The notes under the pieces were generated by a model, which made no database searches, had not been told where the DNA came from, and saw only the letters and a program-made list of their open reading frames with translations. Shown in pieces: positions 1 through 11,499 of a stretch of 64,000 bases of DNA. Numbering within the stretch: position 1 is the first letter of the stretch; every line of letters starts with the position of its first letter. This DNA comes from Caprimulgus europaeus (Eukaryota; Chordata; Aves; Caprimulgiformes; Caprimulgidae). The position numbers and the translations under genes are program-made. The stretch is taken from the NCBI GenBank assembly GCA_907165065.1, contig OU015530.1:48035465-48099464 (forward strand), in the 5' to 3' direction.

Positions 1-3000
1 GTTTGTAGAAAACATGTCTCCTGAGGGAATTTGAATTTTTAACATGATCCATTCTCCCTGGACAGAGAACTGCCCTTAGGAAAGCCCTGTGCTAAACAGG
101 ACCCCGCTGTCCCACCAGGCGAGGGGAGTTGATGCCAGGGCAAGCACTGCCCCTGGCCATCCCCGGGCAGGTTAAGGCTCCCAGCGTCTTGGCATCTCGG
201 CATCTCAGCCTCGCTGCAGGCACTACCTGTGTGCTTCCAGAAGGAATGAGGAGCTCTTGGGCAGGTATTATAGGTTGTTTTGCCAGGTGGGACTGGCACT
301 GCCACCATGACCCAGCATCTGTGAGCTGCAACTGAGATGTGAGCTTCAAGCCTGACCCTTCCTTGGGTTTGCAGCACAGCCCCAAGCAGCGCAGTGTCTG
401 CTCTGGACCAATGTCAGCTTCACACAAGTAAGGACCAAGCCCCCTGTATCCACCTGTCAAAATAAAACCACATTTTAGTGACCCTGAGGAGAGAGTTGTG
501 TTCCCATCACCACCTCATCCCACCACCAACTTGTCCCACCAGCAGCAGTGTAGGTGCAGCATAAGGCAAGCACCAGCCTAGAGCCTCCAAACCATGGACA
601 CAGAGGGCAAGGGACACCCTGAACTTGGTGGTTTTCCATGGGGTCCTCTGGGCAGACCCATCCATTGCATGGTTTAAAATTAAAGCAAATGAATCAATAG
701 ATGTCATTAATGTTTCTTTTGGAGGCAGTTGCATATTGATGCTAGCTAGCTGCTTGCATCTGCTGTTGGACACACATCTAGGGGATGTTTTATTCTCCAG
801 GAAGTTCCACATTTGGGCATTCAGTGTGCACCCAGACTAGCACATTAAGCTGGGAAACATCTCGTGCCATAAACCTACATAGTGGAAATCCAGCCCTGAA
901 GAGCAACAGTAATTAGTTCATATTTAATTAAAATTATATACAAATGAGAAATACAATTATTAAAACCCAAAAAAGCTTCTGTGCCTTTAATACAGCAAAA
1001 CTCTGCACTATTACCTCTTTCTAACTGTTGTGGAGAAAGGTTAATGGAAGAGGACCAGGTGAGCCAGGCTCTCTTATTCCCATCAGCACATCTGAAATCT
1101 GCTACAGTCGCAGTTGTTTTAAGATCTTTTGTTGATAGCATTTTTCAAAGCAAAATACCACCACTGCCCTGACAGACCAATTATATTCCCTTACAATGTC
1201 CTACGGGCACATGAATTATGAACCAACAGAGTTTTGCCTAACTCCTCAGACAAACGGAAAAGCCCCGAGTTTGTTTTTTCCCATCTGCATATCTCGGCGT
1301 GCCCTCTGCTGGCTTCTGTTCTTCATGACACATCGCCGGGCGCTCAAACCTCCCTCGCTGGGAAATACCTGGGGCCAGCACCTTTGCTCATCCACAGTGT
1401 TTTTGGCAAATGTACATGATACGAATTTCTGGAAAAAGAAGAGAAATAAGGCAAGTGCGTTAGAAACAGAGCAGAACTTCAACAGAGCTGCAAGATGAGG
1501 GCACATCTTGTGCAGATGCTGAAATTGCTCTCTTCAGCTCCAGGAAAGGTCAACAGGGATGGCTGGAAGTGGTGGTCCCAAGTGCACCCACCCAACAGCT
1601 CTCCCACGAGTCTTTTACACGGGTAGGAGAGATGGTTTGGTGGCTACCAGGCACCGACAACCACCATCTTCTGACACAAATCGAGCACACACTCGTTGTT
1701 CTGCCACAGCCAGATGTTTCTTTCATTCTTTTCTGAAGTTTTTACATAGTTTGGTGCTGATTTACCCTTTGAAAAACAGTTTTTAAAAAGATAAATACTA
1801 AAAATTAAAAAATCAGCCTTGTGTATTATTTATTAAATTTTGCAGCTCTAATGGAAGTGCCAGAGATTTCTTCATTTAACATCTAAGTGTATGCAGATTC
1901 CTGAAGAATTGCTTGTTTTTAAAATAATGAGATATTTCCATTGAAAGGATCAAGGAGCACATGAGCAGAAACTGCAACCTCTGCTCTCCAGAGCCATTCC
2001 TAATGAAGAAGAAGAAAAGACTTGTTTTCTTTCCAAATAAGAAAAAGGATCTGTCTCTGCTCTCAGGTACCTCAGGTAAAGCTGCTGTTGCTGATGGAAC
2101 TATGTCAGTATAAAATCAGTGTCAGAGAGAAGAGATGGGCTCTCTTATGGGGGAAAATGGTGCAGCCCTATAGCATCGCTCTTGGCACGCAGCACATTTG
2201 CTGTGTAAATGCCTTGGACAAGAGTTATTCTGAATACATCTCTGAAGGGCTGATCACTCATCAAGCACATGACATTGTCAGAACCTGCAGCTTTCTGATG
2301 GCCAGACCTCACCTGCAATTCTGTTTGGCAATTCATCGGTGTCTCGCAGACTCAATGAACAAAAGGGCAAGTCCCACCACTTCAAATCCTCCCTGTCTTG
2401 GCAGATTCCCTGAGGCAAGGAGATTCCTTCCACAGAACTTGGGTGTGTTAAAAAAAAATGTTCTTATTCATTGTCTAACTGCACTTCCACAGGTCCCCAG
2501 AGAAGCATCCCAACCAGGTCTTCATGCCCTGTTGCCACCAGTCCTACCTCCCCAAAACAGGGCCAACCGCCATTTGTACCATCTGCTAGAGGTCACCCCC
2601 AAAACTAATTCCCCTCCTTGCTGTGCAGTGGGAAGCACAGATACCCACAGCCATGCTCCCCCAGAAATGCCTGTGTTGGAGGCTCCAGCTCACCAGCCAT
2701 TATCCAAACACACAATAAGGGGTTGATCCTGTCCAAGAACTTATGACATAGAAGATGACTAAAGGCATGAGGGCATAAAGGTAGGAGGTAAGCATGGCCA
2801 GCAGCAGCACCTTTGCTGTCCTTGGGCTGAGCATTAGGATAACTCCAGCCAGGGAAACAACCTACCCACTGTACTGACAGAGAAATCCCTCCGTGAAGCT
2901 CACCAAATATTTTGCATCAATTACTCACTTTATTGGCAGTTTCTTCAAGTCAAAAATCGCACATTTGATGGAAATACAGGACTGAAAATCTATGCCTTGG

Positions 3001-5700
3001 TAGGGCTCCACTGAGCTCAGCTGGACTTGTGCAGTGGTTCAGCTCCCAGGATCAAGGTCTGCATCTGCATTTTGACATTGTTTATTTCCAGCAAGAGCTC
3101 TGAAACTTGTTGGCAAGACTGCCGGTGTTTAGAGGTCATTTGTTCTGCTGCATCTGGAGAAGAGGAGATAACTTTAAATACTTGTAATCAGCTTATTAAC
3201 AAAGTGGATCAGAAGTCAGATGCCATTTCTCCTATGGTTTTATACTTGTAAACTTCTGGAAAACAGGTTAGAGGAAAAATCAAAAGGATATTAACTAAAG
3301 ATCAAGATCAAATTAAGCTGGATTAAAATAGCTCTACATGTTATTGAGTACAACATGAGGCTTTGTTGCAAGGTGGAGTGGACATCCAGATAAATTAATC
3401 TTTAGCCTTCAGTATGGGAAAATAAATATAAAGGTTATTGACAGAGCAGCTTGGTTGCAGCATCACAGAAGCCGCTTAGGAAAAAGTCTGACGTGGCCTT
3501 GTGCATATGTTTAGCTTTACCCGTCTCCCTCAAGTCACTTTGAGACAGGAAGACACTGAAGGGGGCAAAAAAAACCTTTTTTCAGTGAGGGGAGAGAAGA
3601 GTGGAAAGGGACATCTCAGTAGTTGTGGTTTTCTAGTGGGAGAGCATAAATATGTTACAGTTCAAAGAGAGTTCTAGGTGGTAAAAACTCAAAACGAGCA
3701 GACGAGACTCTAGCAAACACTTGATTGCTGAAGGCCTGTTCAGGCCAACAGCACTGCATGGAGAGACAAGGTTCAGAAGAACCAGAGTGCATTTCAGTAC
3801 TTAAGATCCCAACAAATAAGATACTTATAGATATATACCATTAAACACAGTGTTCCTAGAGCACTCAGGGCAACGAGCTGCCGTACTGCAGTTAATATCT
3901 CGCTGGGGGAGACCTTATCTGCAGAGAGATTACCAGAACCCTTTTGGCAAAGCCTTTGTCATCAACAATGGAAACCATGGTCTCTTTGGTAAGAAAAACA
4001 TTATTCAAATTTTTTTTAAGCTTCAGTTAAAGGCAAACCTTCTAGGAGTTTGGGGAAGTGGGTCTATTTTTTTTAGGCTCAGATTAACCTGGTTTCTCAA
4101 GCTGTGAAACACCAGTAAGGATCCACCTGAACTGAGACTCACACCCACAGCCTCAGCTGAGTCCTCAAATACTGGGGTGCTCCTGCCCCTGGGTATCACT
4201 GTGCTGAATCACACCACCTCCTCCAAAAGAAAATTGTCAAAAACAAGATGTCACCCTTCCTGTCCCACAGCCCATTTCTCCTCTCCTTCTCATGGACACC
4301 ACTTTATTCAGTGTTTTTCACCTTCTAACTCCTTCACTCACCTCAGTGATTCAAGCCTTCACAGCCTCTCACCTTCTCCTGTGCTTTTCATGCCAGATCC
4401 ATCATGTCCTTCCTGCGGGTCTTTATTTCAGTCCCCTGGGCAGCCACCTGTTGCCATGAGCCTTGTCCCTGACACTCCTGCAGAGTTCCTGGGGAACATG
4501 GGACAGGGTCCTCCTGCAGCACCCCAGGGTCAGTTTCATGCTGAACAACTGTGTTTGCAAACACCAGCTGAGCTCATGTACTGATGACTCACATAACCCA
4601 TCTCTCTTCAGATCTTTTCCTTCTACCTGAATTCCGGTTGTCTTCATCTCTCCTCACAGATAAACACTCAGCTGATGCTGAAGTAGAACAGAGGTGTCCT
4701 TAGCCCCTTCTGGGCTCCACATCTAAAATTTCTGGGGTTTTCTGGTTGGTTGGTTGGCTTGGTTTGGTTTGGTTTTTTACGCCTTCAGTGGAGGCTGAGC
4801 CTTTCCCTAAAATGCCCACTGTGACCAGTCCTTGGCAATTACAGCCATTCAGTACACTTCCAAACAAGCACTTCTGTACAGTGCCTGGTGCTGCCAATAC
4901 TCTTTGCAAATCCCTCATTATTCTCCTCCACCTTCTCCTGTCCCCACGGCTGCCGCACAGCCTGGCATAGTACTCAGAGTGCTCATGTGAAGAGATGGAA
5001 GGGGAAAGAGGAAACTTGTGAAGTCCTGAGGAGGCTGAAAAATGCGAAGGAGCATCTTCTGACATCAGTACTTGTCTGTGAGCACCCACTTACTGTCTCA
5101 TGTCTTCAGCTGTGGAGCGGGAGCAATCCTTGTGTATGCCCAGAGGACACTTCACCCAGTACCCCCTGACTGTCTCTGTACATGGGTAAGGCTTCTACGG
5201 ATTATGATAACAAAGATGGTATAGGGCTAACTAGCCCCAATTTTCTGTACTTTGTTCTCCAGAAGTACCTCTCTACCTGCTTGCCTCTATTTCCAGCAGA
5301 GCAAAACTTTAAGAGCTTTGGATGGTCTTGCCTGGTGGTATTCCCAAGTTTCTCTGGAGCTCTGGCTTTATGTGGGGTGCGACTAATCTCTGCAGGGATA
5401 TGGCTATAAGTAGCATTTGGTCTTAAACTTTCCTTTAAGGCACTGCTCACAGCTGATCTGTTTATAGCTGTTTTTAAGACCTTGCCAGTAGTATTTCAAA
5501 AGAAAATACTAGTTTGACAAAAGAAATCAAACCATTCAAAATACTACTGCAAACACACGTCTGCATGAACACAAGGGGGACACTGCAGCTAAGCAAGAAA
5601 AGGACAAGAAAAAATGCAAGGCTTAAAAGGCAGATACAGGAGCCCCTTCCAGCCTAGTTGGTCTCTAACTGCAAAATCAGACTTTGCTACAAGGGCTGCC
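1..5700. other. Intergenic region without a supported gene
   Basis: This is non-coding sequence left of WDR37. I see only short open frames with no recognisable domain or convincing splice structure; the longest runs from 2022 to 2726 on the plus strand (234 codons) and matches no family I know. By known vertebrate gene order, ADARB2 should lie further left and point toward WDR37, but no deaminase or double-stranded-RNA-binding coding sequence is recognisable. The region also holds a CTCF-like motif near 1.3 kb and a GGTTG/GGTTT low-complexity tract at about 4743-4778. Confidence 0.6.
1299..1312 (-). promoter_or_regulatory. Candidate CTCF-binding site
   Basis: Read on the minus strand, the sequence is CCAGCAGAGGGCAC, which fits the CTCF core consensus CCASYAGRKGGCRS at every position. 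It lies in non-coding DNA about 13.7 kb beyond the WDR37 stop codon. A motif match alone does not show occupancy. Confidence 0.5.
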
Positions 5701-5734
5701 ATGAAGTCCTAAGCACTAGGCACACAGCACCAAG

Positions 5735-5826
5735 GTTCAAATGTGGGCAATAATGACAAAGTATTGAGAGTTGGACTCTAACCCTTATGGGTCCCTTCCA
5801 ACTCAAGTTATTCTATGATATGATTG
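5735..5826 (+). mobile_element. CR1 LINE 3' tail fragment
   Basis: The stretch ending GGGTCCCTTCCAACTCAAG then TTATTCTATGATATGATT resembles the terminal part of avian CR1 LINEs, which end in short ATTCTATG-type repeats. Only the last tens of bases are recognisable, so the left edge is approximate. The orientation is plus. It is a dead 5'-truncated copy. Confidence 0.6.
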
Positions 5827-6490
5827 AACAGGAAAGAGGCTGTGTAAATCCTTGAAGGTATTCTTAAAAATGCCTCTCAAAAAAGAGGGACTCCCACTCA
5901 GCAGAAGTTCTGGGGAGGGCTGGTGCAGCACCAGCTCTGCAGACAGCTTCCCAGAGCCCTGTTTCTTCCAGCAGTCTGGTGTAAAAACAGGCTCTTTCCT
6001 CCTGATTTCTGCCACCTGGCTCCTATTTGGCCTAAGTCACTGTTGAAGGCAAAGCTCTTCACTTTATGTCTGTGTTGCTCCATCTCTTGCTGGAACAGAA
6101 GTTATCATCAAGTTTCATTTTATGATACAGCAATTGACATTCAAGGTCAAGACCCTTTGTCTCCACCAAGGTAAATAAAAGCTGTTCACTTGCTCACTTC
6201 AAGGAAGCTGCATTTTGTGGTCAAAAACCATTTGGAGACAGAAGCCTGTAGCTCCTACCACTGTCTGCTTTTACACTTGTGTTTAGACATAGAAGATCCC
6301 CCCTGGTAGCTCATCTACAGATGGGCACCCAGTGCTGTCCTCAGGTTAAGCACAGGAGAGATCTAACTGTAATGTCCTGCTTTCATAGAAATAAAGCATT
6401 AGTTTGAACAGTGAGAGCCCTATAAATACACACATTCAGGTTTGAATTCCTCATTTTTGCTCATAATGGCAGAACTGTGGGGAATTTAAT

Positions 6491-6491
<1 letters not shown>

Positions 6492-6541
<50 letters not shown>
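6492..6541. repeat. (TA)n microsatellite
   Basis: An almost uninterrupted run of about 24 TA dinucleotides follows a TACA lead-in. It lies in intergenic DNA and is likely length-polymorphic. Confidence 0.95.
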
Positions 6542-6543
<2 letters not shown>

Positions 6544-7419
6544 GTATCTTCAGCTAAACCTTCAATTTCCTTCACTATGGGAAACTTGCGCTATAACTTC
6601 TGCACAGGTAAAAAGATTTTTGTAAGAGGAACAATTAGCACCTTAAAGAACATATTTATTCACTGATCAGTAAATAAGTATATCTGGAACTGATGCAATG
6701 TAGCTTCAGTTTTCCAACAGTAAACTCCAAATAGCCTTATAGAATTTGGGAGGGAAAATAATCTCTCTGGGTTTTGTATATTTCAGTTAACCATGCATCT
6801 GTTCCCAAGAACTTTTCAGTACATTAATTCAGCAACAACATAAGATATGTACAAAATTAGGGTATAGTTTTCAAAAACAGGCACCCAAAATGAAGTTTCT
6901 AGATCTATATTTAGGCCCATGAATCTGATTTTCCAAAGTACCAACCACCAGCCAGACTGCGCAGAACTTGGATGGGAGCTCAGCACTTCTGCAAGTTGCA
7001 CCAGTCAATGACAGCATCCAACTTTTTGACAGCCTTCTGGTGGAGACAGTTTTCACAAGCTTCATAGAATATGAAAGAGCAAAACAACACGTCCTGCAAT
7101 TCTCCACACTGAAAAACAATCTTAATTAATAATGATTTCATCACTACTCCCTCTATCCTTAAACTGCTGCTGGGAAGTTTTGCTTTTCCTTCATTTCTCT
7201 CCTTTTTCCCCAACACTTTAATCCTGTACTGCAAGGTTTTATCATACTGTCAACCTGACTTCAGTGGTGGTCGTTGTGTTATGTGCCAGATTTTTCTCTT
7301 TCTTTAACAATAGAATCACCTTACTGTGCGCTCAGCAATTACAGCCTCAGAGGTCACACACTGTTCCACCAAAACACTCAGGTTCAGCTTTGCATCTGTA
7401 CAAGGCTGATCTCAGTGAC

Positions 7420-8065
7420 TGTCCTGGTTTTTAGCTGGGACAGAGCTGGGTTTCTTTTCAGTAGCTAGAATAGCGCTGTGTTTTGCTTTCAGCCTGGGAT
7501 TTGTTGAGAGAAACACTGATAACACACCAGTGTTTGCATTTTTGTCGCTGGAAGTGGAGGACTTTGTGTTCTGTCAGTCTACAACTGCGAGATCTAAGGG
7601 GGTGAGGAATATTTAAATTAATAAGCTAAATTGGCATTTGGATATGCCAATGGGATATTCCATATCATATCATGTCATGTCCAGTATATTAGTGAGGGGC
7701 TCTCCCTCTCTTGCTCTCTCTGACTTTCACTCGGGCTCTCACCTTTCTGGGACTGCGGTTTCAGTTCGGGATTTTTGCTCTTCCAAGATCGTTATCTGGG
7801 AACGGGCTGGGCTTGGTCGGCAGGTGGCGAGCAGTTGCACTGGGTTATCTCTCAGTTGTGTAATTTGTTACTGTTATCATTATCACCGCTATTTTAATAT
7901 CAGCATTACTTTAATTTTATTTCAATTATTAAATTGTTCTAATCTCAACCTACGAGTCTCCTTACCCTTTCCCCCCAGTCCTCTCCCCTATCCCCTGGGG
8001 TGAGGGGAAGTGGGTGAACAGCTGTGTTGGCTGCTGGCCAAGGGCTAGCCCAGTGAAACTATCAG
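7420..8065 (+). mobile_element. Solo LTR of an avian endogenous retrovirus (copy 1)
   Basis: The element starts TGTCCTGGTTTTTAGCTGGG and ends near ...ACTATCA, in plus orientation. It has a CT-rich middle, an ATTAAA poly(A)-type signal near 7928, and the TCTCAACCTACGAGTCTCC segment typical of this bird LTR family. Identical 6-bp flanks (AGTGAC at 7414-7419 and 8066-8071) look like the target-site duplication; 6 bp suggests an ERVK-like integrase. No internal gag, pol or env region is adjacent, so this is a solo LTR left by recombination. Its divergence from copy 2 suggests considerable age. The exact family name is uncertain. Confidence 0.85.
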
Positions 8066-8207
8066 AGTGACAGATTTAGATAAAGTTTAAAAAACTAACA
8101 ATAAAACTAAAATCAGATTTCTGCCTTTATCCAGATTAAGCACTTAGAGAAAAATAATTCATTAAAAATATTAAATACTAAAACCACATAAATTTAGAAC
8201 ATAATAT

Positions 8208-8224
8208 TCTGTGATTCTGTGATT
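8208..8224 (+). repeat. (ATTCTGTG)2 tract, possible CR1 tail remnant
   Basis: Two tandem ATTCTGTG units are followed by ATTA. This is the terminal microsatellite form of CR1 LINEs, but no clear CR1 body precedes it. It may be a very short or highly decayed insertion. Confidence 0.4.
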
Positions 8225-8553
8225 ACCTTGATGAAGTTAACCAGTTATTTGTTCTTTCCATCATGTAACAGCATGCTACCTTTGCATAAGACTGATACTG
8301 TCTGTATTCTTAGGTGTCTATTTCGATCAAGAGCCACTGAGGCTGGCTGGAGTCAGAAATTTGATCACTGAAGACAAAAATAGTTTTTTTACTTACTTGG
8401 ATTTGTGAGGGAAGATGTCAAATTTTTACATCTCAACAAAGTGAACATTTGAAGGAAAGGTCAGTTTCATTTTTCCAGAACTCAGACCCTACTGAAAATA
8501 CAGCAGTGTGTCCTTGATGTAATCTATACATTCAGCTGCCTCTATTTTGGCTT

Positions 8554-8775
8554 AGAATCATAGAACCATAGTAGCTGGAAAAGACCTTTAAGATCATCAA
8601 GTCCAACCATTAACCTATCACTACCAATCCCATCTCCAAACCATGCCCCTAAGTACCTCATCTACCCATCTTTTAAATACCACCAGCACTTCCCTGGGCA
8701 GCCTGTTCCAATGTTTGACTACCCTTTCTGTGAAGAAATTTCTCCTAAAAGACATTCCCTAGTCAGACTAAATTG
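8554..8775 (-). mobile_element. CR1 LINE 3' fragment
   Basis: On the plus strand this begins AGAATCATAGAACCATAG and continues through AAGACCTTTAAGATCATC to CAGCCTGTTCCAATGTTTGA and AAGAAATTTCTCC. This is the reverse complement of the CR1 ORF2 end plus 3' UTR. The 3' end of the element is therefore at the left and it is 5'-truncated at the right. It lies between the LTR copy and the minisatellite in intergenic DNA. Confidence 0.85.
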
Positions 8776-9499
8776 AAACAAATAGAATTAGCAAGTGTTC
8801 AGAGCATTTTGCTCTGAAGCCATGCTCAAACTTAACATGCTGAACCTTTCTTTGCAGACTGGCCACATATCCTCAAAGGAACAGTGTAAATCAGCATCTC
8901 CTTCTTCCAAATCAATTGTTCATTCAAAAAGGGAAGAGATTTCCAGTTCAGGAGTGACTCCTATCAAGCCACATGCCCTGCTGTCATACCTTGAGTTCAT
9001 ATGATGGAGCTCATTTCTATGTAACACTTACAATCCTCTACTAGGATTACAAATCCTAGGAGTGAATCCATCAGCTAAGATTTGAGTCATCTCAGCTCCA
9101 CTACAACACTTGAAATGGAGAATTGAATATACACCATTAAAATTGTGTCTATATATGCACACAAGCTTTTCCCCAAACCAAGGGTACTGAAGCCAATAGC
9201 CTGTTACTTTAAAAATTGCAAAGACACTGAACTTTCCACAGTTTCCACACCAGGCTCTGGACATAAGCACATCCCAATATCCAGGTTTCCCAGTGACCTC
9301 ATTCCCTGCTGCTCCTCACTCTGCAGACTGTCCTGCCCCGTTACCATCTCTCCTTTCCCTTCTCCTCATCAAGCCACAGGCATCCAGTAGACTCCAGCTT
9401 CCCAGGACAGCTCATCCCCAGATTAGGTTTCATCTTTTGGACATAAGTTTCCTCTTAACTACTCCACTCTCTCACTCTACCTGGCTCCCTAAGCTGTCC

Positions 9500-9628
9500 C
9501 ATTTTTCTTCCAGTTTTTCATTCCCTTTCATTTTTCTTCCAGTTTTTCATTCCCTTTCATTTTAGTTCCAGTTTTTCATTCCCTTTTATTTTTCTTCCAG
9601 TTTTTCATTCCCTTTCATTTTTCTTCCT
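9500..9628. repeat. 29-bp minisatellite, about 4.4 copies
   Basis: A pyrimidine-rich unit containing CTTCCAGTTTTTCATTCCC recurs with an exact 29-base period; the shared C before AGTTTTT falls at 9511, 9540, 9569 and 9598. Units differ by one or two substitutions, such as TTAG for TTCT in the third. One strand is nearly pure pyrimidine. Confidence 0.95.
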
Positions 9629-10980
9629 TTGTGTTCTTCATCTGCAGTTCAAACACTTCCACTGAAAACTTGCCTCTCTAGGTTTCCATATGAACTTATT
9701 TCCTTCTCAAATCATATTTCAAATGCTGGATCACCATTCCTGGTCCCACCACAGACTCCTTACCCTTAGTTTGGACCCCTTCTTCATAACTCTTCCAGCA
9801 TTTGAAATCATTGTCAACTCCTTTCTGATGTCTCAAGTCACCTACAGCATCACCGCAAATCTAGTTTCTCTCATCAGTTAAAGCTGAGATTTAATTCAGT
9901 CTTCAGTAACCCCAGACCACTTAATGCATAAAGCCTTCAGGAAACTTCATTATTAAAAATATGCATCTCAGCAATTAAAAAAAATCATGAAGATGACAAA
10001 ATGCACATTCACATCAAAGTCAGCTCCAAACATCAAGTCTGTGCTCCCAGCACAGGACTGCTACATGGTCTCATTTCACAGAGCTGCACACAATTCTTTT
10101 CATTGGGGTTCTGCTCTGAAATAAACACATAATGAAGCTTGTTCTACCCTGGGGAGAGAAGAAAGATGACAAATACAAGTGGGAGAGGAGAACCACACAA
10201 AATTAGTATTAAACTCTAAAGCATGGCAGATTTTGGTGGAAGGAGATGGAGCTGTGCAGTTAGCAACAGCAGGAAAGGGGGCCTCTAGTAGCATCAGGCA
10301 TTAGCAGGGCTGTCACTCCACTGGGTAGCAGGCGCCAGCCAGACTCAAAAACCGTTCCCATTTTCAAAGCAGTTCAAGCCAGAACTCTTTTTCTACTTTT
10401 TATCTTCTTTCTATTGTAGATGCCATCACGGACACTTTGCACCATTTCCATTTAGAGGAAAGTCTGAATGTTTAAATGCTCCATTGAGCACTGAACCACC
10501 TTTCAGAAACTCCCAAAAATTAAACAAGGAGCTTAAGCTGCTAATTCAGGCACTTGGGTTAGATGCTGCAAATGCTCACCAGCCTCCCCTCTGCACTGCT
10601 GAGAAACAGCACACCCAGGTGCTAGTGAATATTCTCACTCAGAGGACAATACAAGCAGCATCCACAGCACATCTGCAAAAAACCCCGCTTCTCCAGTGTG
10701 ACGCCTCTCCCAGTCACTGGTATGTTTTGACCAGGATTTATGGTCTGAATTAAATGGGATTTCCTCTGTAAGCTCCTGCAAATTACTTATGTTCTGAAAA
10801 CTATGACCTGTGGGAATTAGAAAAGGTAACAACACTACTTAAAAATAAAATATCACAAGGCTGAGTAATTTTTCAGTGACATACTTTGGTCCCAATGGAG
10901 CATTAAATAAAATTCCTGCACCAGTCTAAAGAGCACACCGTGATGCATGACAGAGTGGTTCTCCTGCAGCTCTTCTTCAG
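9629..10980. other. Intergenic region, nothing recognised
   Basis: AT-rich non-coding sequence between the minisatellite and the likely 3' end of WDR37. I see no repeat family, RNA gene or conserved coding frame in it. Confidence 0.5.
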
Positions 10981-11027
10981 GTTAGAACACAGACATCCTA
11001 CTGAAACCACTTATTCATGCACACTGT

Positions 11028-11033
11028 TTATTC
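11028..11033 (-). terminator. Candidate distal poly(A) signal of WDR37
   Basis: On the minus strand this reads AATAAA within GTGAATAAACAGTGTGCATG. A TG-rich stretch (GATGTCTGTGTTC) follows about 30 bases downstream. It would give a 3' UTR of about 4.0 kb. It is an alternative to the site near 11.52 kb, and only transcript data can decide between them. Confidence 0.35.
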
Positions 11034-11499
11034 ACAGGTTTAAGTAAAAAATAATCTAGCTTCAAAATATAATCATCTTCAAATTGCCTCCCCCCACAAT
11101 ACAAACAGAAACAGCCTTTGTAAAGGGCATATAACTTAGGTCATTAGACGATTTAAGGAGGTTACAAGCACCACAAGTTAAATCAGTTGCAGTAAGTCCT
11201 GACTTGATCTAAATCCCTCAATTAAAATCAACTAAAAAACAGGGTTTGGCATTCTGTCTCAATCCAGCCCTCATCAGTTGTGCCACCTTGTAACTCTGGA
11301 CTTCTACTTCTGGCCCATATCACCAGCAACACTGATTAATTTCCAGAGCACTGGCTTTTGAGGATTCCAAATGTGGCAATAAGGGATCCTGAAGCACATT
11401 GAAGGAAAATAGAGTGTGCATAACACCAGGGTTTGCACTCAGGTACTGAGTAGCCAGCCCTCTGCCCAGGCATCCAAAACCCAATGGCATGGCTTACTG

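Noticed and set aside
4177-4584. 135-codon open frame on the plus strand
   Set aside because: Ser/Pro-rich from a pyrimidine-rich stretch; no domain, no splice context.
1-11000. Coding or terminal exons of ADARB2, expected from vertebrate gene order
   Set aside because: I found no deaminase or dsRNA-binding peptide on the plus strand. The gene end may lie left of the window.
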